A DNA stretch of 64,000 nt from Dendrocalamus latiflorus (lineage: Eukaryota; Streptophyta; Magnoliopsida; Poales; Poaceae), in the NCBI GenBank assembly GCA_017311315.1, contig CM029650.1, forward strand, positions 15,482,215 to 15,546,214, read 5' to 3'. Numbering within the stretch: position 1 is the first letter of the stretch; the number at the start of each line of letters is the position of its first letter. Both the position numbers and the translations under genes were made by a program. The notes beneath the pieces are model-generated. The model had not been told where the DNA came from and did no database searches. It was given only the letters and a program-made list of their open reading frames with translations. Positions 44,662-55,773 of the stretch are shown piece by piece.

Positions 44662-45559
44662 TGATGTGACCACGCCACCAACACGTACGACCATAGCGGC
44701 CAATATCAAGAATGAACTAAAGGTGAATTCGTTTCTTTAACTTCAACATATTTTAAATGAGAATATGATGCTACCTAATGATGAAAATATATATATTTGT
44801 AGCACCACATCACTTTGGAACCAATTGAAGCAAGAGTTCAAGTTGGACAGGTTTTGGAATCCAATTCGGCCTCCAGATCAATTCGGATTCAGCTTGACAA
44901 GCCAACTTCAAACGGCCATAACTTTTGATCCAGAAGGCTTCTCAGGGCCCGTGAGTACTCGTTGGAAAGATCTTGGAGTCTACATTCAGATGGATCTGAT
45001 TTCACCTCCGAACTCCACTCGAGCAGATCAGAAACTGCGAAACAAGCCATATCACTTTTCCAGTCCGACTCAAAGTGGGCCGAGGGCCTTGTAACTTGGG
45101 CTATTTGGGCCGGTACTGTTCACATGAACAGTACCACGCATGTGAACAGTAACTAGGAATAGTACCACATCCCTTTTCATTACATAAGTGTGGCTTCCCC
45201 CTCCCCTATTTAAGGAGGCCACACCCCTTTAGTTTTCCTTGGGTTTTGCTTAGATTAATCTGTCTTTGAACAGTTTCGCCGTTCATCGGTTTGTGAGACC
45301 CCAACTTGAGAACTTAATATTTATTCGCAATTTCAGATTGCATCTTGTACTCTCTTGCTTGTGTTCTCGATTCGCTTGCAGGAGATAGCCTTCTTGGCGA
45401 GGTCAACCGTGTTCGGCACGGTTGATAACCAACGGAGCAGTGGTGTAGTGATTGCGAGGGGTTCGATCTGTTTTGGTCGGAGCCTTTGGATCATCAACGT
45501 CGAGATCTCCACAATCGACTTATCAGTACCTCTCGGAAGATCGGGCCATCGTCACATCA
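44662..45559 (+). mobile_element. 3' LTR of gag-only element
   Basis: 898 bp, about 98% identical to 40287-41184 with no length change, and with the same TATA-like box (about 45205) and hairpin (about 45116). Confidence 0.92.
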
Positions 45560-47610
45560 CGCAGAACGCGCGGCCGTCATGTTCCTTGGGCCATAAATGG
45601 CCTGGGAGCACGAGCAGCGTATAGCTGTGGTCGCGGAGGCGGGGCTAGGGTGAATAAACCGCGCTTGCGAGGCCCTGGGCGTCCGCATGGCGGAACGCGC
45701 CTTACCGGTCCCAAGCCAGTTGCGACGTCAAGACGACGGTACCCAAGGAAAAAGGGCGCCATCTCACGGGAAGAGTCGGGCTATCGCGGCCTCGACCTAC
45801 GCGACGGCTGCCGTTGCCGCTGCCCCCTTTGACGTGGCGGGCACTGAGTCCGATTCGGCGAAGTACGCCGACTCAGACCTGGAGACATGTGCGGCTGACG
45901 ATGGCGGAGGGTCTCCGAGCAGGGCCAGGGATCAGGAGTGTGCCCTGGATGACCGGGAGGGGGAAGTCCCGCTGCTCGCAGCGGCCGCCGAAGTGGAGCC
46001 ATCGTCTGCTGGTGGCCCCGGAGTGACGTCGCCGTCTGCGGTGGGGACAGCGTCAAAGCTGCCCCTCTCGGAGGCCGATAGAACGAGGTCTCTGCCCCCA
46101 ATGGCGGCCGAGACGGAGGTGCCCTCTGCGGAGGTCACTAGGGTAGGACCCCCGCCCGCGAGCGCTACTGCCATGGAGCCTTCTGCGGCGGCCACCGAGG
46201 GGGGACCTTCACCTTCTCCTCCAAGGGCAAAGCGGCCACGCCTGTGATCTCCTCTCCATCCGGCTCCGACGTGGAAGCCCCCATACGCAGCATCCCTTCG
46301 GCCCCTACGCAGGCCGTAGCGACCGGGGGGCGGGGGCTGGCGGCGTTAGGCCCTGATACGGAGACTCCCCGTCCGCCGCCAGCCACCGAAGGTATGCTGC
46401 CTTGCCATACTTTGTCGTAGCTTTGCGGTGTTCTCCTAGGCTTGAGTGGAATGTCTTCTTGCAGTGGAACTCATCCCTGAGGACGGGCGATTCCTGTCCG
46501 GCGCTGCCGAGGCTACCCGTTCGAACCCCGCTCCCGCGACCCCAGCGGACTTCGTCCCTCCTCCAGAGGCATTGGGGGTATGGCACGGGATCGTGGCTGA
46601 CGCGGCCGCCAGCGTTGATCAGCAATCGCTATTAGCCTATGGGGCGGGGTGCCTTGGGGATGCCCTGGAGGTATCTGGAGTGAGGGTGAGTGTCTGACCT
46701 TGTAACGATACATGGTCACGTAGCCGCTCGCTGACTTGTTTGTTGTGCAGACTCTTGTCTTGGCCCAAACGCTACAAGCGGCTCACGCCCACAAGAAGGG
46801 GGCGCTAGAGAATCGGTTGCGAGCCACCGAGGAGGCCCTGCACGTAGCCAGGGAGACGATCGCATTCGCCACTTAGAAGGCGCGTGCACGGAGGCGAGGT
46901 CGGGTGCGGAGGCGCTCGTGGCGGTGGCGCGGTCATCAGCCAGAGAGGCGGCGTGACGAGAGGTTGCGGAGGAGCGGGATGACTTGCTCCAGCAAATTGC
47001 TGCGCTGGAGAAGGAGAAGGGTGAGCTTGCTGCATCCCTAGCGGAGCGGGACCGGACCCTGGGTGAGGCTTCGGTGGCTGTGTGGGATGCCATGCTGGCC
47101 CTGGAGGTCACCCTTGAAGGTCTCATCGCCGAAGTACCACCCCGCTCCTTCGGTCCCGAGGACCTGTCGCAGACACTTCGGCGGATCAGGGATGCGGCCA
47201 ACATTGCCCGCAACTCCGCGATGACCTTCGGTGACCACTGCTCCTACGTGACCTCATGCCTGATATGCGCACTCTTGCGACACCGGGGTTGCCAGCACAT
47301 CAGCGAGCTAGCTGATTCTCGTTTGGAGTTGCCGACCGGGGCCGAGGTGATGTCCGATGCTATGCGCGCTGTTCGCCGCCCCGTGCGATTTTTTCATGAT
47401 AGGATCTGGGAGTACATCGGGGAGGCTACGGCGAGGGTAGAGTTGCGGAACAGCCTGTACAACGAGGGGAACCTCGGCTGGTGGCTGGATGAAGTCCCAC
47501 GACGCGACGAGGGCGGCCCCATGAATTTCGGGGGCGACGCAAACCCTCAGGTGTGACGACATGGTCTCCGCGCGTTGGTGTGCGTTGTAAGACAAGCCCG
47601 TTGTCTTATG

Positions 47611-47616
47611 AATAAA
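47611..47616 (+). terminator. Polyadenylation signal of the antisense gene
   Basis: AATAAA lies 55 bp after the stop codon in GTCTTATGAATAAAGTGC, a GT-rich context typical of plant 3' ends. Confidence 0.5.
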
Positions 47617-47952
47617 GTGCTAGTTGCCTTGCCAGTGCTGACTTGTGTGCCCGCATGTCTCGAACAGCTACCCGACCCGGGCCGGCTACTAGTTGCTGAC
47701 CGTGTAATCCGACGACGTCTCCGACGGTGGCGGAGGGCCGAGGAGTCACTGGACTTCTGGGCAAGCTGGGCTTCTTCGCGTGAAGCTTTACCGCGAGCGC
47801 GCGTTAAGGAGGAGCCGACCAAGTAGCGAACACGAGCCCCCAAGGATGTTTGTGGATGTGTGTTGCGTGGCTTTGTAAACATCTGTCGATGAATATAACA
47901 GGGGGAAAGGGGTTTGGCTGAAAAGATCTCGCCCGTCTTCATCGTTGCCTGC
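47617..47952. other. Spacer between antisense gene and tandem arrays
   Basis: No gene seen. It begins downstream of the AATAAA signal and runs into the 68 bp repeats. Confidence 0.5.
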
Positions 47953-48325
47953 GACGTCGAGGTGTACGCGCGAGCGCTCTGTCCCCTACCCCTCGAAGTG
48001 GTGGCAGCGGAACCGGCGCCTTAGTTGAGGTAGACGCGCGAGCGCTCCGTCCCCAACCCTTCGAAGCGGTGGCAGCGGAGCTGGCGCCTTAGTCGAGGTA
48101 GACGCGCTAGCGCTCCGTCCCCTACCCTTCGAAGGGGTGGCAGCGGAGCTGGCGCCTTAGTCGAGGCAGACGCGCGAGCACTCCGTCCCCTACCCTTCGA
48201 AGCGGTGGCAGCGGAGCTGGCGCCTTAGTCGAGGTAGACGCACGAGCGCTCCGTCCCCTACCCTTTGAAGTGGTGGCAGCGGAGCTGGTGCCTTAGTCGA
48301 GGTAGACGCGCGAGTGCTCCGTCTG
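47953..48325. repeat. 68 bp tandem repeat, five copies
   Basis: TTAGT(C/T)GAGG recurs at 48021, 48089, 48157, 48225 and 48293, an exact 68 bp period. Units share GCGCTCCGTCCCC and GGTGGCAGCGGAGC. Confidence 0.92.
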
Positions 48326-48636
48326 ATGCTAACACTGTAGGATGCCCGCAGAGGCAAGCCTCTGCTGCCCCTGATGCGAACGCTGCAGGGTGTGCTCGGA
48401 GGCCAGCCTCTAGCGCGCCTTACGGAGACTCACGGTGTGTGGACGCATCATCCACACGTCGTTTCGTACCCCGTGTAGTGTGTGGGACTATCGACCACGT
48501 CTTATTTATACTCCGGAGAGTACGCGTAGGGATAACGCCTATGCGTGTGCGGGGGCATCCGCGTCTTGTTTGTACTTAGTAGAGTGTGCAGGGACAACAT
48601 CCGCGACTTATTTATACTCTGTGGAGACCTCGGTGC

Positions 48637-48860
48637 TACGTCTTATTTAGAGTCCGTAGACTGCGCGCGGAGGCAAGCCTCCGCGCGTTGTGGGCGGTGA
48701 AATTGCGTGCGGAGGCGGACCTCAACGCTACGTCTTATTTTAGAGTCCGTAGATTGCGTGCGGAGGTAAGCCTCTGCACGTTGCGGGCGGTGAAATTGCG
48801 TGCGGAGGCGGACCTCAACGCTACGTCTTATTTAGAGTCCGTAGACTGCGCACGGAGGTG
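48637..48860. repeat. 92 bp tandem repeat, 2.5 copies
   Basis: TCTTATTTAGAGTCCGTAGA recurs at 48641, 48733 (one extra T) and 48826. The upstream stretch 48480-48636 has looser TTATTTATACTCCG repeats. Confidence 0.85.
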
Positions 48861-48879
48861 TCCCCTCATGCGTTTTTGT

Positions 48880-49175
48880 TTATACTCGTGCCCGTGTTTT
48901 TCACAAAGAGTGCGCGCGCGAACGCGTGTCTTTGTTTATACTCATACCCATGTTTTTCACATAGAGTGCGCGCGCGAACGCGTGTCTTTGTTTATACTCA
49001 TACCCGTGTTTTTCACAAAGAGTGCGCGCGCGAACGCGTGTCTTTGTTTATACTCATACTCGTGTTTTTCACGGAGAGTGCGCGCGTGAATGTGTGTCTT
49101 TGTTTATACTCGTACCAGTGTTTTTCACAGAGAGTGCACGCGCGAACACGTGTCTTTGTCTATACCCCTAAGGAG
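48880..49175. repeat. 56 bp tandem repeat, five to six copies
   Basis: TGTTTTTCAC recurs at 48895, 48951, 49007, 49063 and 49119, exactly 56 bp apart. Units share GTTTATACTC and GAGTGCGCGCGCGAACGCGTG. Plus-strand ORFs across it are repeat artefacts. Confidence 0.92.
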
Positions 49176-49590
49176 TGCACGCGGAGGTAACCTTTCGCGC
49201 GCTTTTACGGGGAACAAAATAACTTTCTTGCAAACGGTGAACTTTATTAAATTCCCACTTGCGCAGGTGAGCGATTACAAAAGATGAGGTACTGACCACT
49301 GACCGCTTAAACATGGAAACAGCCGCTGCTGTCGTTGCCTATTGACGGGGCAGACTGCGCTGGGAGCTTCTACTGCTGGGGCGACTCACACGAGGGGCTA
49401 GCGAGATGCTCGCCGGGGCCACCTAGGATCTTCGCACTTGCACACTTGGCCTAGGTGTTCTGTCGACCTTCGTGGCGTGGACCCTTGGTGCCGAGCTCTA
49501 TGCGCCGAGCCATATCTTGGTCGCCGTGGACGGTGATGATGGCCCGCGGTCCGGGGAGCTTCATGCACAGGAAACCATGGTGTGGGACTG

Positions 49591-52500
49591 TGTAACATCC
49601 CAAAAAATTTCTTTCTGGAAAAATTTAAATTTAAATTAATTATTTTAAAGTAGTTGGATTTTATTTGGCTTTTATTTGATTTTCTGGATTTTCTGGAGTT
49701 TAAAACCTATTTTTAAAATTTAAAAGGTATTTTAAAATATGAAAATTAAATATCAACATTAGTTGGAAATAATTTTATTTAGTCCAAAATATCTCCAGGA
49801 GCTTCTGTAAATTTTCTGGAATTTTTGGAGGTATTTTCATATTTTTCTGAGGCCTAAATAATTTCCTAGCGTTTTCTGAAAATAAAAATCAAATTCTACA
49901 ATTAAAAATTCCAAACCCTCCCTCCAGCCGACTCTTGGACAGCCTAGGACCGCCCACGTCGCCGCTCGGCCCAATCCAAGCCGCCCCTCCTCTCTCCCTC
50001 CACCAGGCGGGCCCGGCCCGTCGGTCACCCCGCGCCCCCTCTCGCCTTCTCTCTCTGCCCCTGGGCCTCGGCTGTCAGCCGCTCGCGCCCGCACCCACCG
50101 CCCGATCCGCCTCCCCAGCCATGCGGCTCCATCCGCACCGCCCGCTCCTTCCCTCTCCTCTCTCACTGCACGCAGGCCCCGCCTGTCAGGCCCGTCGTCC
50201 TCCCTCGCACCTCCTTCCTTCTTTCTCTCCTCCCCTTTCCTTTCTTCGCCGGCCGACCGAGTCCACGCCGAATCCGGTCTTCCCCGCTGTCCGCTCCTGG
50301 TTTGGAATCCGCGCGCACCGCCGGGAATCAAATCCCCCTAACGCCGCGCCCCTTTCCTTCTCTGCCCCCCTCTTTCCTTTCTCCCCTCTCCCTTCCTTTT
50401 CCAGCCGCCAGCTCGGTGAGCAATCGCCGCGCCCCTGCTCCCCCTCCGCCCCTATAAATAGCCCCATCAGCTCCGCCTCCCTCCACACCACCGCCCACTG
50501 CCCTCCACCTCCCTTCCCGAGCCCCGTAGCGCCCTGCCACCGTGCTCCCTCCCCCTCCGAGCTCCGCCACGCTCCGGCGAGCAATCACCGCCGCCCCAGT
50601 CTTCCCTGGAGCCCGCCACCGCCACTCTGAGCACCCCCGTGGCCGTGCGATCCTCCCCGACACCTCGGCCGTCCCTTCCCGTCGCCGGAGCACCGTCGCA
50701 CCGCAGAACCCATGCTGCGCCACCGCTCCTCCTCGTCGCCGGCCGTCCCCGCTCGTCACCGGACCTCGCTGACCCCACCGCCAGAACCGCCTTCGCACCA
50801 GGACCCCATTTCGGGCTTCACCCGAACCTCCCCGGCCACCCCTCGCCGCTGGCACCATTGCCTCCGTCTACTGCTGCCCGGCCCCTCCAGCAGGTACCCC
50901 TCAAAAGGGTTACATACCCTTTATGGGTAGGCAACGCCTCCCCGCCCGACTGGTTACCACCGCTCTCCCTTCTCCCCCTTGGCTCCCTCGGCGCGCGTTC
51001 GAGCCCCTGGCTCCGCACGCTGAGGTTGAGCCATTTCTTTATTTTTCGCGCTGACAGATGGGCCCCACCCGTCAGCGGCCGCCCGTCTGCGCTGGCCACT
51101 GCCGCCTGGGCCCCACCCGTCTGTGCTCTCCACTGACATCTGGGCCCAGAGCCTAGGAGGGTCCCACATGTCAGAGGCAGGGCCAGTGGGCTCACTTTCC
51201 AGTGGGTCCAACCTGTCATAGACTCAGAATAAAAGAATAAAATAAAGGGTTAAAAATTAATTCCTGCCAGTGGGCCCCACCTGTCAGAAATTTCATAATT
51301 TCTGGATTTATTCAAACGGAGAATTTCAAATGAACATAACTTTATCATTTTGACTCCAAATTCAGCCATTCAAATTTCTAAATTCGTCTAAAATCATAAT
51401 CCATCCATGTATGGCCTCTATTTGAATTTTTTAGTTTATTTGAATTTTTGTTTGTATTTATTTGTTTTGTTGGTCTGTCTTTTCTCGCGTACAGTCCAAC
51501 GTTGTCGAAGACCTCTCCACCCCTCAGCAAGACGACCCCGAGAGTGTGCAAGAAGCCAAGTCTCCTTTGATCATCTTGAAACTATGATTTTGAAATGTTT
51601 TAATTATTTTAAATTATGTGCATTGCTATTTACATAAAACATTAGTTCAAATTTTAAGGTATTAGTTAATCCAACTTTGTTATGCCCTCAATTGAAGTTG
51701 AATGCCATGTACCTTTGTAACCCTAGAATATCCTTTGTCTCAATAATGAGAGTATTATAATTATGTGTGAATAGTAGAATGGTAGTATAATGCTTAGTCA
51801 CACTATTTAATACCTTTGAAATCTTGAAAAGGGGAAATTATGATTTATTGTAGTAACCTTGTGTTTATAACTTTAGTGGTGATTGGAGTTGCCACTGTTC
51901 TTTTAAAATAAAATAATATGTGGAAGTCGGTTTAGATTAGGGTGGATGGTTGGTTTGGGTTGGTGCGGTAAGCACGAGATTTTGTAAAGTGTATGTTCCA
52001 CCCTAGTCAACTAAGGACCGACGCTTGTGTGTTGTCCAGACTGAGCACTACTGTACAACCCTAAGTCTATATGGGTACGACCTAGCTGATTAACTCATGA
52101 TAGTCTAGTTAGGTGCCACCAGTGAAAAGTGTGTGCCAGGGATTTACTGGTTATTCACAGTGAGGGACAGGGATTTACTGTACTCATATGGCGCAAGAGG
52201 GGGCTTCGGAGTGGGCAGATTTAACCCTTCTGCGGTGAAACCTCAGCGAGTGGTGTCTAGCTAGTCTAGAGTGAGGTAAAGGCTTTGTGATAATTTATCT
52301 GTGTCGCATGCCAAAGGAAGCGTGGTGACTGTTAAGATAATTTGTCTCTTAGGGGTAAAGTTGTACAACCTCTGCAGAGTGTCAAACTATTCGAATAGCC
52401 GTGCCCACGGTCAAGGGCGGGCAAGGAATGCATTCACATGGTAGATTTTTGGTTTTGGTTTTTAAAATCAAAGTTTTTGTATTCCGAGAGTGGAGGGAAC

Positions 52501-53143
52501 TCTCGGAAGGGTATTCTGGCAGTTGGAGCCAGAGAGGGTGGATGGAACACGCGGTTTTAAACTTGATCATTTGTAAGCTAGTGTTGGTAGATGGAACCTT
52601 CACTATGGAGTTAATGATAGTTCTGTTAAAACATTTACTTTATTAAATTGATGCCTTCGAAAATAATTAGTAGTAATTGAAATTAAAACATTGCTTTGTG
52701 CAAAAGAACCATAAAGCCTTCCTTCGTCAAGCCTTGCATCTATTGCATTTTTCCCAAGACTTGCGGAGTACTTTATGTACACACATGCTGCACTCAAAAA
52801 TATTAATCAGAGGAATACAAAGCTCAAGAGGGAGACTACGACTACTTCGCGGGTGGATTCGACGAAGGATTCCAGGAGTTCTAGGTCGCGCTTCCCCAGT
52901 CAATTGCCTGTGGCGTATTGATGGGTCTCCACTGAATTTACTTTGCTTCCGCTGAATTTTGATTGTGCGAGGTCTGGGAACCTCCAATGTAATAATGAGA
53001 CCTGTTGGTCAGTACTCTTTATAATTGTAATAATGCGTTGTTGGTTATGAATCATTTCTGTTTAACTGTGTGCACTAGCTTTGATCTGGGACTAGTGCTG
53101 TAATACACAGAGGGTCAGGGTTCGGAAATCCGGGGACACGACA
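49591..53143 (+). mobile_element. Large solo LTR (3.55 kb), TSD GACTG
   Basis: Starts TGTAACATCCCAAAAAATT and ends ATCCGGGGACACGACA. GACTG is repeated at 49586-49590 and 53144-53148. Same family or a sister of 34772-39666, shown by identical distal blocks (ACTATTCGAATAGCCGTGCC; TATATGGGTACGACCTAGC). The GC-rich block (49920-51240) encodes overlapping Pro/Ala/Arg-rich frames on both strands, which I reject as genes. The minus-strand gag-protease frame resumes across it. Confidence 0.88.
50453..50460 (+). promoter_or_regulatory. LTR TATA box
   Basis: CCCCTATAAATAGCCCC at the 3' side of the GC-rich block. Confidence 0.65.
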
Positions 53144-55502
53144 GACTGCCCCGAGAGAGTTTAAGATTGGCCGTCCCAATACAGCGTTGTAGGGGTACGA
53201 GATGTCGACGACGTCGAAGGTGGCGTCCCCACTCCTCACATTGTTGTCTTGGCCGAAGGAGACTTGGAGGCATATTTGGCCCAGCACCTGTAGGGGCTGA
53301 CCTCCGAAGCCCTACAGCGGGATTCCCGAGGGGCCCAACTGACTTCGGGGGATCCCCATCTGATCGAAGGCCGCTGCGAACAAGATGTTTGCGGAGCTCC
53401 CCCCATCGACCAGGATGCATCTGACGTCACATACCGCGATGGCGACCTGGACGTCCAAGGGATCTTGGTGGGGGAATTCCACGCCCTCGGCGTCTGCGGG
53501 CGTGAAGGTGATTTCGTATTGCGCCCACTCCGGCGGTGCCTACGCTGGGTACGCCGCGACGTGGTGCAGCCTCCTCGCATAGGCCTTCCGCTGCCGCACC
53601 GAGGCGAACTCCAACGAGGAGCCCCCGGAGATAATGTTTATGACCCTGCGCTGTGCCCCCTCCAGGGCTTGAAGTTGCAGGAGGCCATCCCGGCGTTGCT
53701 GCATGTGGGCCTGAATTTGCAGGGGGCCTTCCTGGGGTTGCATTCCTTGATCCTGGGGATGTTGGACATGAGCCACGACAGGCAGACGTGCCTCGAGATT
53801 TCTTTCTCTAGCGACGTTCTGCCGGAGTACTGCAATGGTGGTGCACGTGCGCGTGTCGTGGCTGCCCCGACCGTGGACTTCGCACCACTGCCCTTGGTGT
53901 TGGTCGTTGTACTCCTCGCGGGTTCTGTCATCGCGGCCCCGCCCGCGCCCCCGTCCTCGGCCACAGCGCCCTCTGCCGCCACGACTGGCGGGGGCACTAT
54001 CCTCGTAGCCACCCTCGATGTCGAAGACGTAGCGGGGCTTCCGAGATTTGCGTTGGTCGCATTTGGGCTTTTTGCCCGACGGGTCTTTGTGCTGGGTATC
54101 CACGCGCTCGGGGGCGTCCTTCGATGGATCTTGCTTGCGCTTGCCCTTCGAGGAGCCCTCCCTCGGTGAGCCATCATTTTTTGCCGAGCCCTCCACCTGA
54201 TTGGTGTCGGAGTCGTCGCCATGTCGGCGTCGTGCATCCTCTTCCGCCCTGGCGTACTCTTCCATCTTGTCGAAGAGCTTCGCCACCGTCTTGATTGGTT
54301 TCCACGCGTTGTATTCGGCCATTGGTCCTGGGCGGAGACATTGTATTGCTGCGTTGATGACGGTTGTTTCATTGACGTCCTTGACCTGGCAGCGTACCTT
54401 CGCCAAATGCTTGAAGTAATCCTGGAGCCTCTCCGAAGGTTTTTGCTTGACTGTGAAGAGTTGATCCGCATCGATGCGCTCAACGTAGTTTCCCTGGAAG
54501 TTGTTATAGAGTCAGTCGTGGATCTGTTCCCACGTGTAGATGGACTGTGGCTCGATGGTGAAGAACCAAGAGAGCGCCACTCCCTGCAACGCGAGGGGGA
54601 GTCCCTTTGCCTTCGTGGTGTCATCTCTGCTGGCGGCCTCGATGGCGGTCTCATACACGCGCACGAACTCCCGTGGGTCCGTGTCGCCTTTGTACGCGTC
54701 GATGACACTTGGGAACTTGAAGTCCTCCGGCCATGCCGCCTGTTGCAGGCCTGCGGAGAGCGGAGACTCTGGGTCCACGCGTCGTAGCGGGACGCGACTG
54801 GATATGAGGACGTCGCGGCTATCCGCCCTCTCCGGCGTGGGCTCCGACGCAACCACCGGTGGGGTTTGTTGGCTCCTAGCCTCTTGCATGTCCCGCATGG
54901 CTCCGCGGAGATCCATTAGCTCCCGCTGGATCGTGCCGAGGGCCGCCAGTAGGGCATTCTCCACCGTTGACGTGGGTGGGACCGTCGGCGCACTCGGCGG
55001 TGTGGCCGGAGCAGTGGCAACCACGGCCTGCGCTCCCGGGCCGCCCGCTGCGCTGGCTTGAGGGACTTCGGAGGTGGTGATGGGGCCCGCGTTGCCGTCG
55101 GAGCCACTCGTTGTTCCTGCACTGAGTGGAGGGATGTGCGTCGTGCCAATGGTGGGGTTACCTGCCGCGCGCGGGGCGGTCTCGACGGTTGTCGCGGTGG
55201 TGGTGGCGGGGTCGGTCGTCATGGCGATGCTAGCAGGGTCGGCCGTCGCGGCGATGGTCGCAGGATCGGCCGTCGCGGCGGCGGTCGCGAGATCGGCCGT
55301 CGCAGCGGTGGGCGTGGGGTCGGCCGTCACAGCGATGGTGGCGGGATTGGTTGCCGCACCGTGAACGTCGATGCTCACTGCCGACGCTGAGGCCCGGGTG
55401 TTGACGCGATGCCCCACTACGCCTGTCTTCTTCCCCTTCGCCGCCGATGACAAAGCTTTTTTCGGTGCCATCTTTCTCTGGATCTTGGGCTTGCTCTCGT
55501 CC

Positions 55503-55522
55503 TCCCCACGGACGACACCAAC
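55503..55522 (-). promoter_or_regulatory. Primer-binding site of inner element
   Basis: Minus-strand GTTGGTGTCGTCCGTGGGGA directly follows the LTR end CCACAACA. Confidence 0.6.
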
Positions 55523-55766
55523 TGTTGTGGTTACAGACCAAACAGAGAGAGAGTATGGTAGTGGAGAGTTAGGTGAGCAATGGCTTAGGGTTTTCCCCAT
55601 GGCCTGTGTTGTATATTTATATCCATATGGGGAGTTCTTTTACAATTATACCCTTACATCCGAATGTTCACATCAGGGGCACTCATGTCATTACACATGT
55701 CCCATTTTGGACCTTACATTCCTCCAACAGGCCTTCTGGGCTTAGGTGGGGGCCACCCCTACAACA
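55523..55766 (-). mobile_element. 5' LTR of inner element
   Basis: In minus sense: TGTTGTAGGGGTGGCCCC...CTGTAACCACAACA, with a 6-8 bp inverted repeat at the tips. A primer-like site follows at 55522. Confidence 0.85.
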
Positions 55767-55773
55767 AGGCTCC

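Larger units (their letters stand above)
40287..45559 (+). mobile_element. Complete gag-only (TR-GAG type) LTR retrotransposon, TSD CGCAG
   Basis: Two 898 bp LTRs (40287-41184, 44662-45559), each TGATGTGACC...ACATCA. CGCAG is duplicated at 40282-40286 and 45560-45564. A TGGTATCAGAGC primer site (tRNA-Met type) follows the first LTR and a GAAGGGGAGGA polypurine tract precedes the second. The 3.48 kb interior holds one ORF (42285-44627) with Gag only. LTRs differ at about 15 sites by eye, so insertion was recent. Non-autonomous: protease, RT, RNase H and integrase are absent. It interrupts the antisense gene of the inner Tat element. Confidence 0.92.
34381..47556 (+). pseudogene. Antisense extra gene of the inner Tat element (transposase_28/plant-mobile-domain-type), interrupted twice
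   Basis: Coding pieces lie opposite to gag-pol: 34381-34771 (start MARSDERAPP; in-frame TAG at 34501), 39672-about 40190, 45565-46246, about 46464-46697, 46751-46876 and about 46972-47556 (stop TGA). The first two join across the solo LTR at its TSD, restoring a QLTPNALARL-type segment. Motifs such as WWPSLLEVE, FEAGLRIPA and RWFYHRVESG follow the pattern of the grass 'putative gypsy-type transposon' (transposase_28) proteins. The middle part is Ala/Pro/Glu-rich and ends with a basic RAKRPRL, a possible nuclear signal. The C-terminal part is a coiled coil (EKEKGELAASLAERD) and a conserved-looking end. Introns are inferred from frame changes. Function of this protein in Tat elements is not established. 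Confidence 0.6.
49398..55471 (-). pseudogene. gag-protease ORF of inner element, split by a nested LTR
   Basis: One continuous frame starts with MAPKKALSS at 55471. Residues 1-170 are Ala/Thr-rich low complexity, including repeated ATADPAT units; then a coiled segment (LRGAMRDMQEA), a capsid-type Gag (WPEDFKFP, YKGDTDPREF, FKHLAKVRCQ) and an Arg/Gly-rich basic stretch near 53985-53925. The protease region has DGGSSANI for the catalytic Asp (about 53392) and VLGRPILN downstream. A solo LTR (49591-53143) interrupts it, and the same frame resumes at 49590 (CMKLPGPR, ITVHGDQ). Three nonsense codons break it: TGA at 54514-54512, TAG at 53542-53540, TAG at 53314-53312, all explainable as C-to-T changes. 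Pol beyond 49398 is missing. Confidence 0.85.
31952..55766 (-). mobile_element. Inner Tat-like gypsy element (minus), TSD AGGCT
   Basis: Read in minus sense: 5' LTR 55766-55523, primer site 55522-55503, gag-protease 55471 to about 49398, tandem arrays, a region carrying an antisense gene, and the 3' LTR 32193-31952. AGGCT is duplicated at 31947-31951 and 55767-55771. Three insertions occupy 34772-39666, 40287-45559 and 49591-53143; without them it is about 10 kb. No reverse transcriptase, RNase H or integrase can be read, so it needed an autonomous partner. An antisense extra ORF is known in the Tat lineage of Ty3/gypsy. Confidence 0.85.

Noticed and set aside
48586..49190. Plus-strand ORFs with repeated RVFVYTHT-type peptides
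   Set aside because: Artefact of the 56 and 92 bp tandem arrays.
49935..51136. Long Pro/Ala/Arg-rich ORFs on both strands
   Set aside because: They lie in the GC-rich block of a solo LTR bounded by a GACTG TSD. Open frames occur in several frames at once and the equivalent ORFs are not conserved in the sister LTR.
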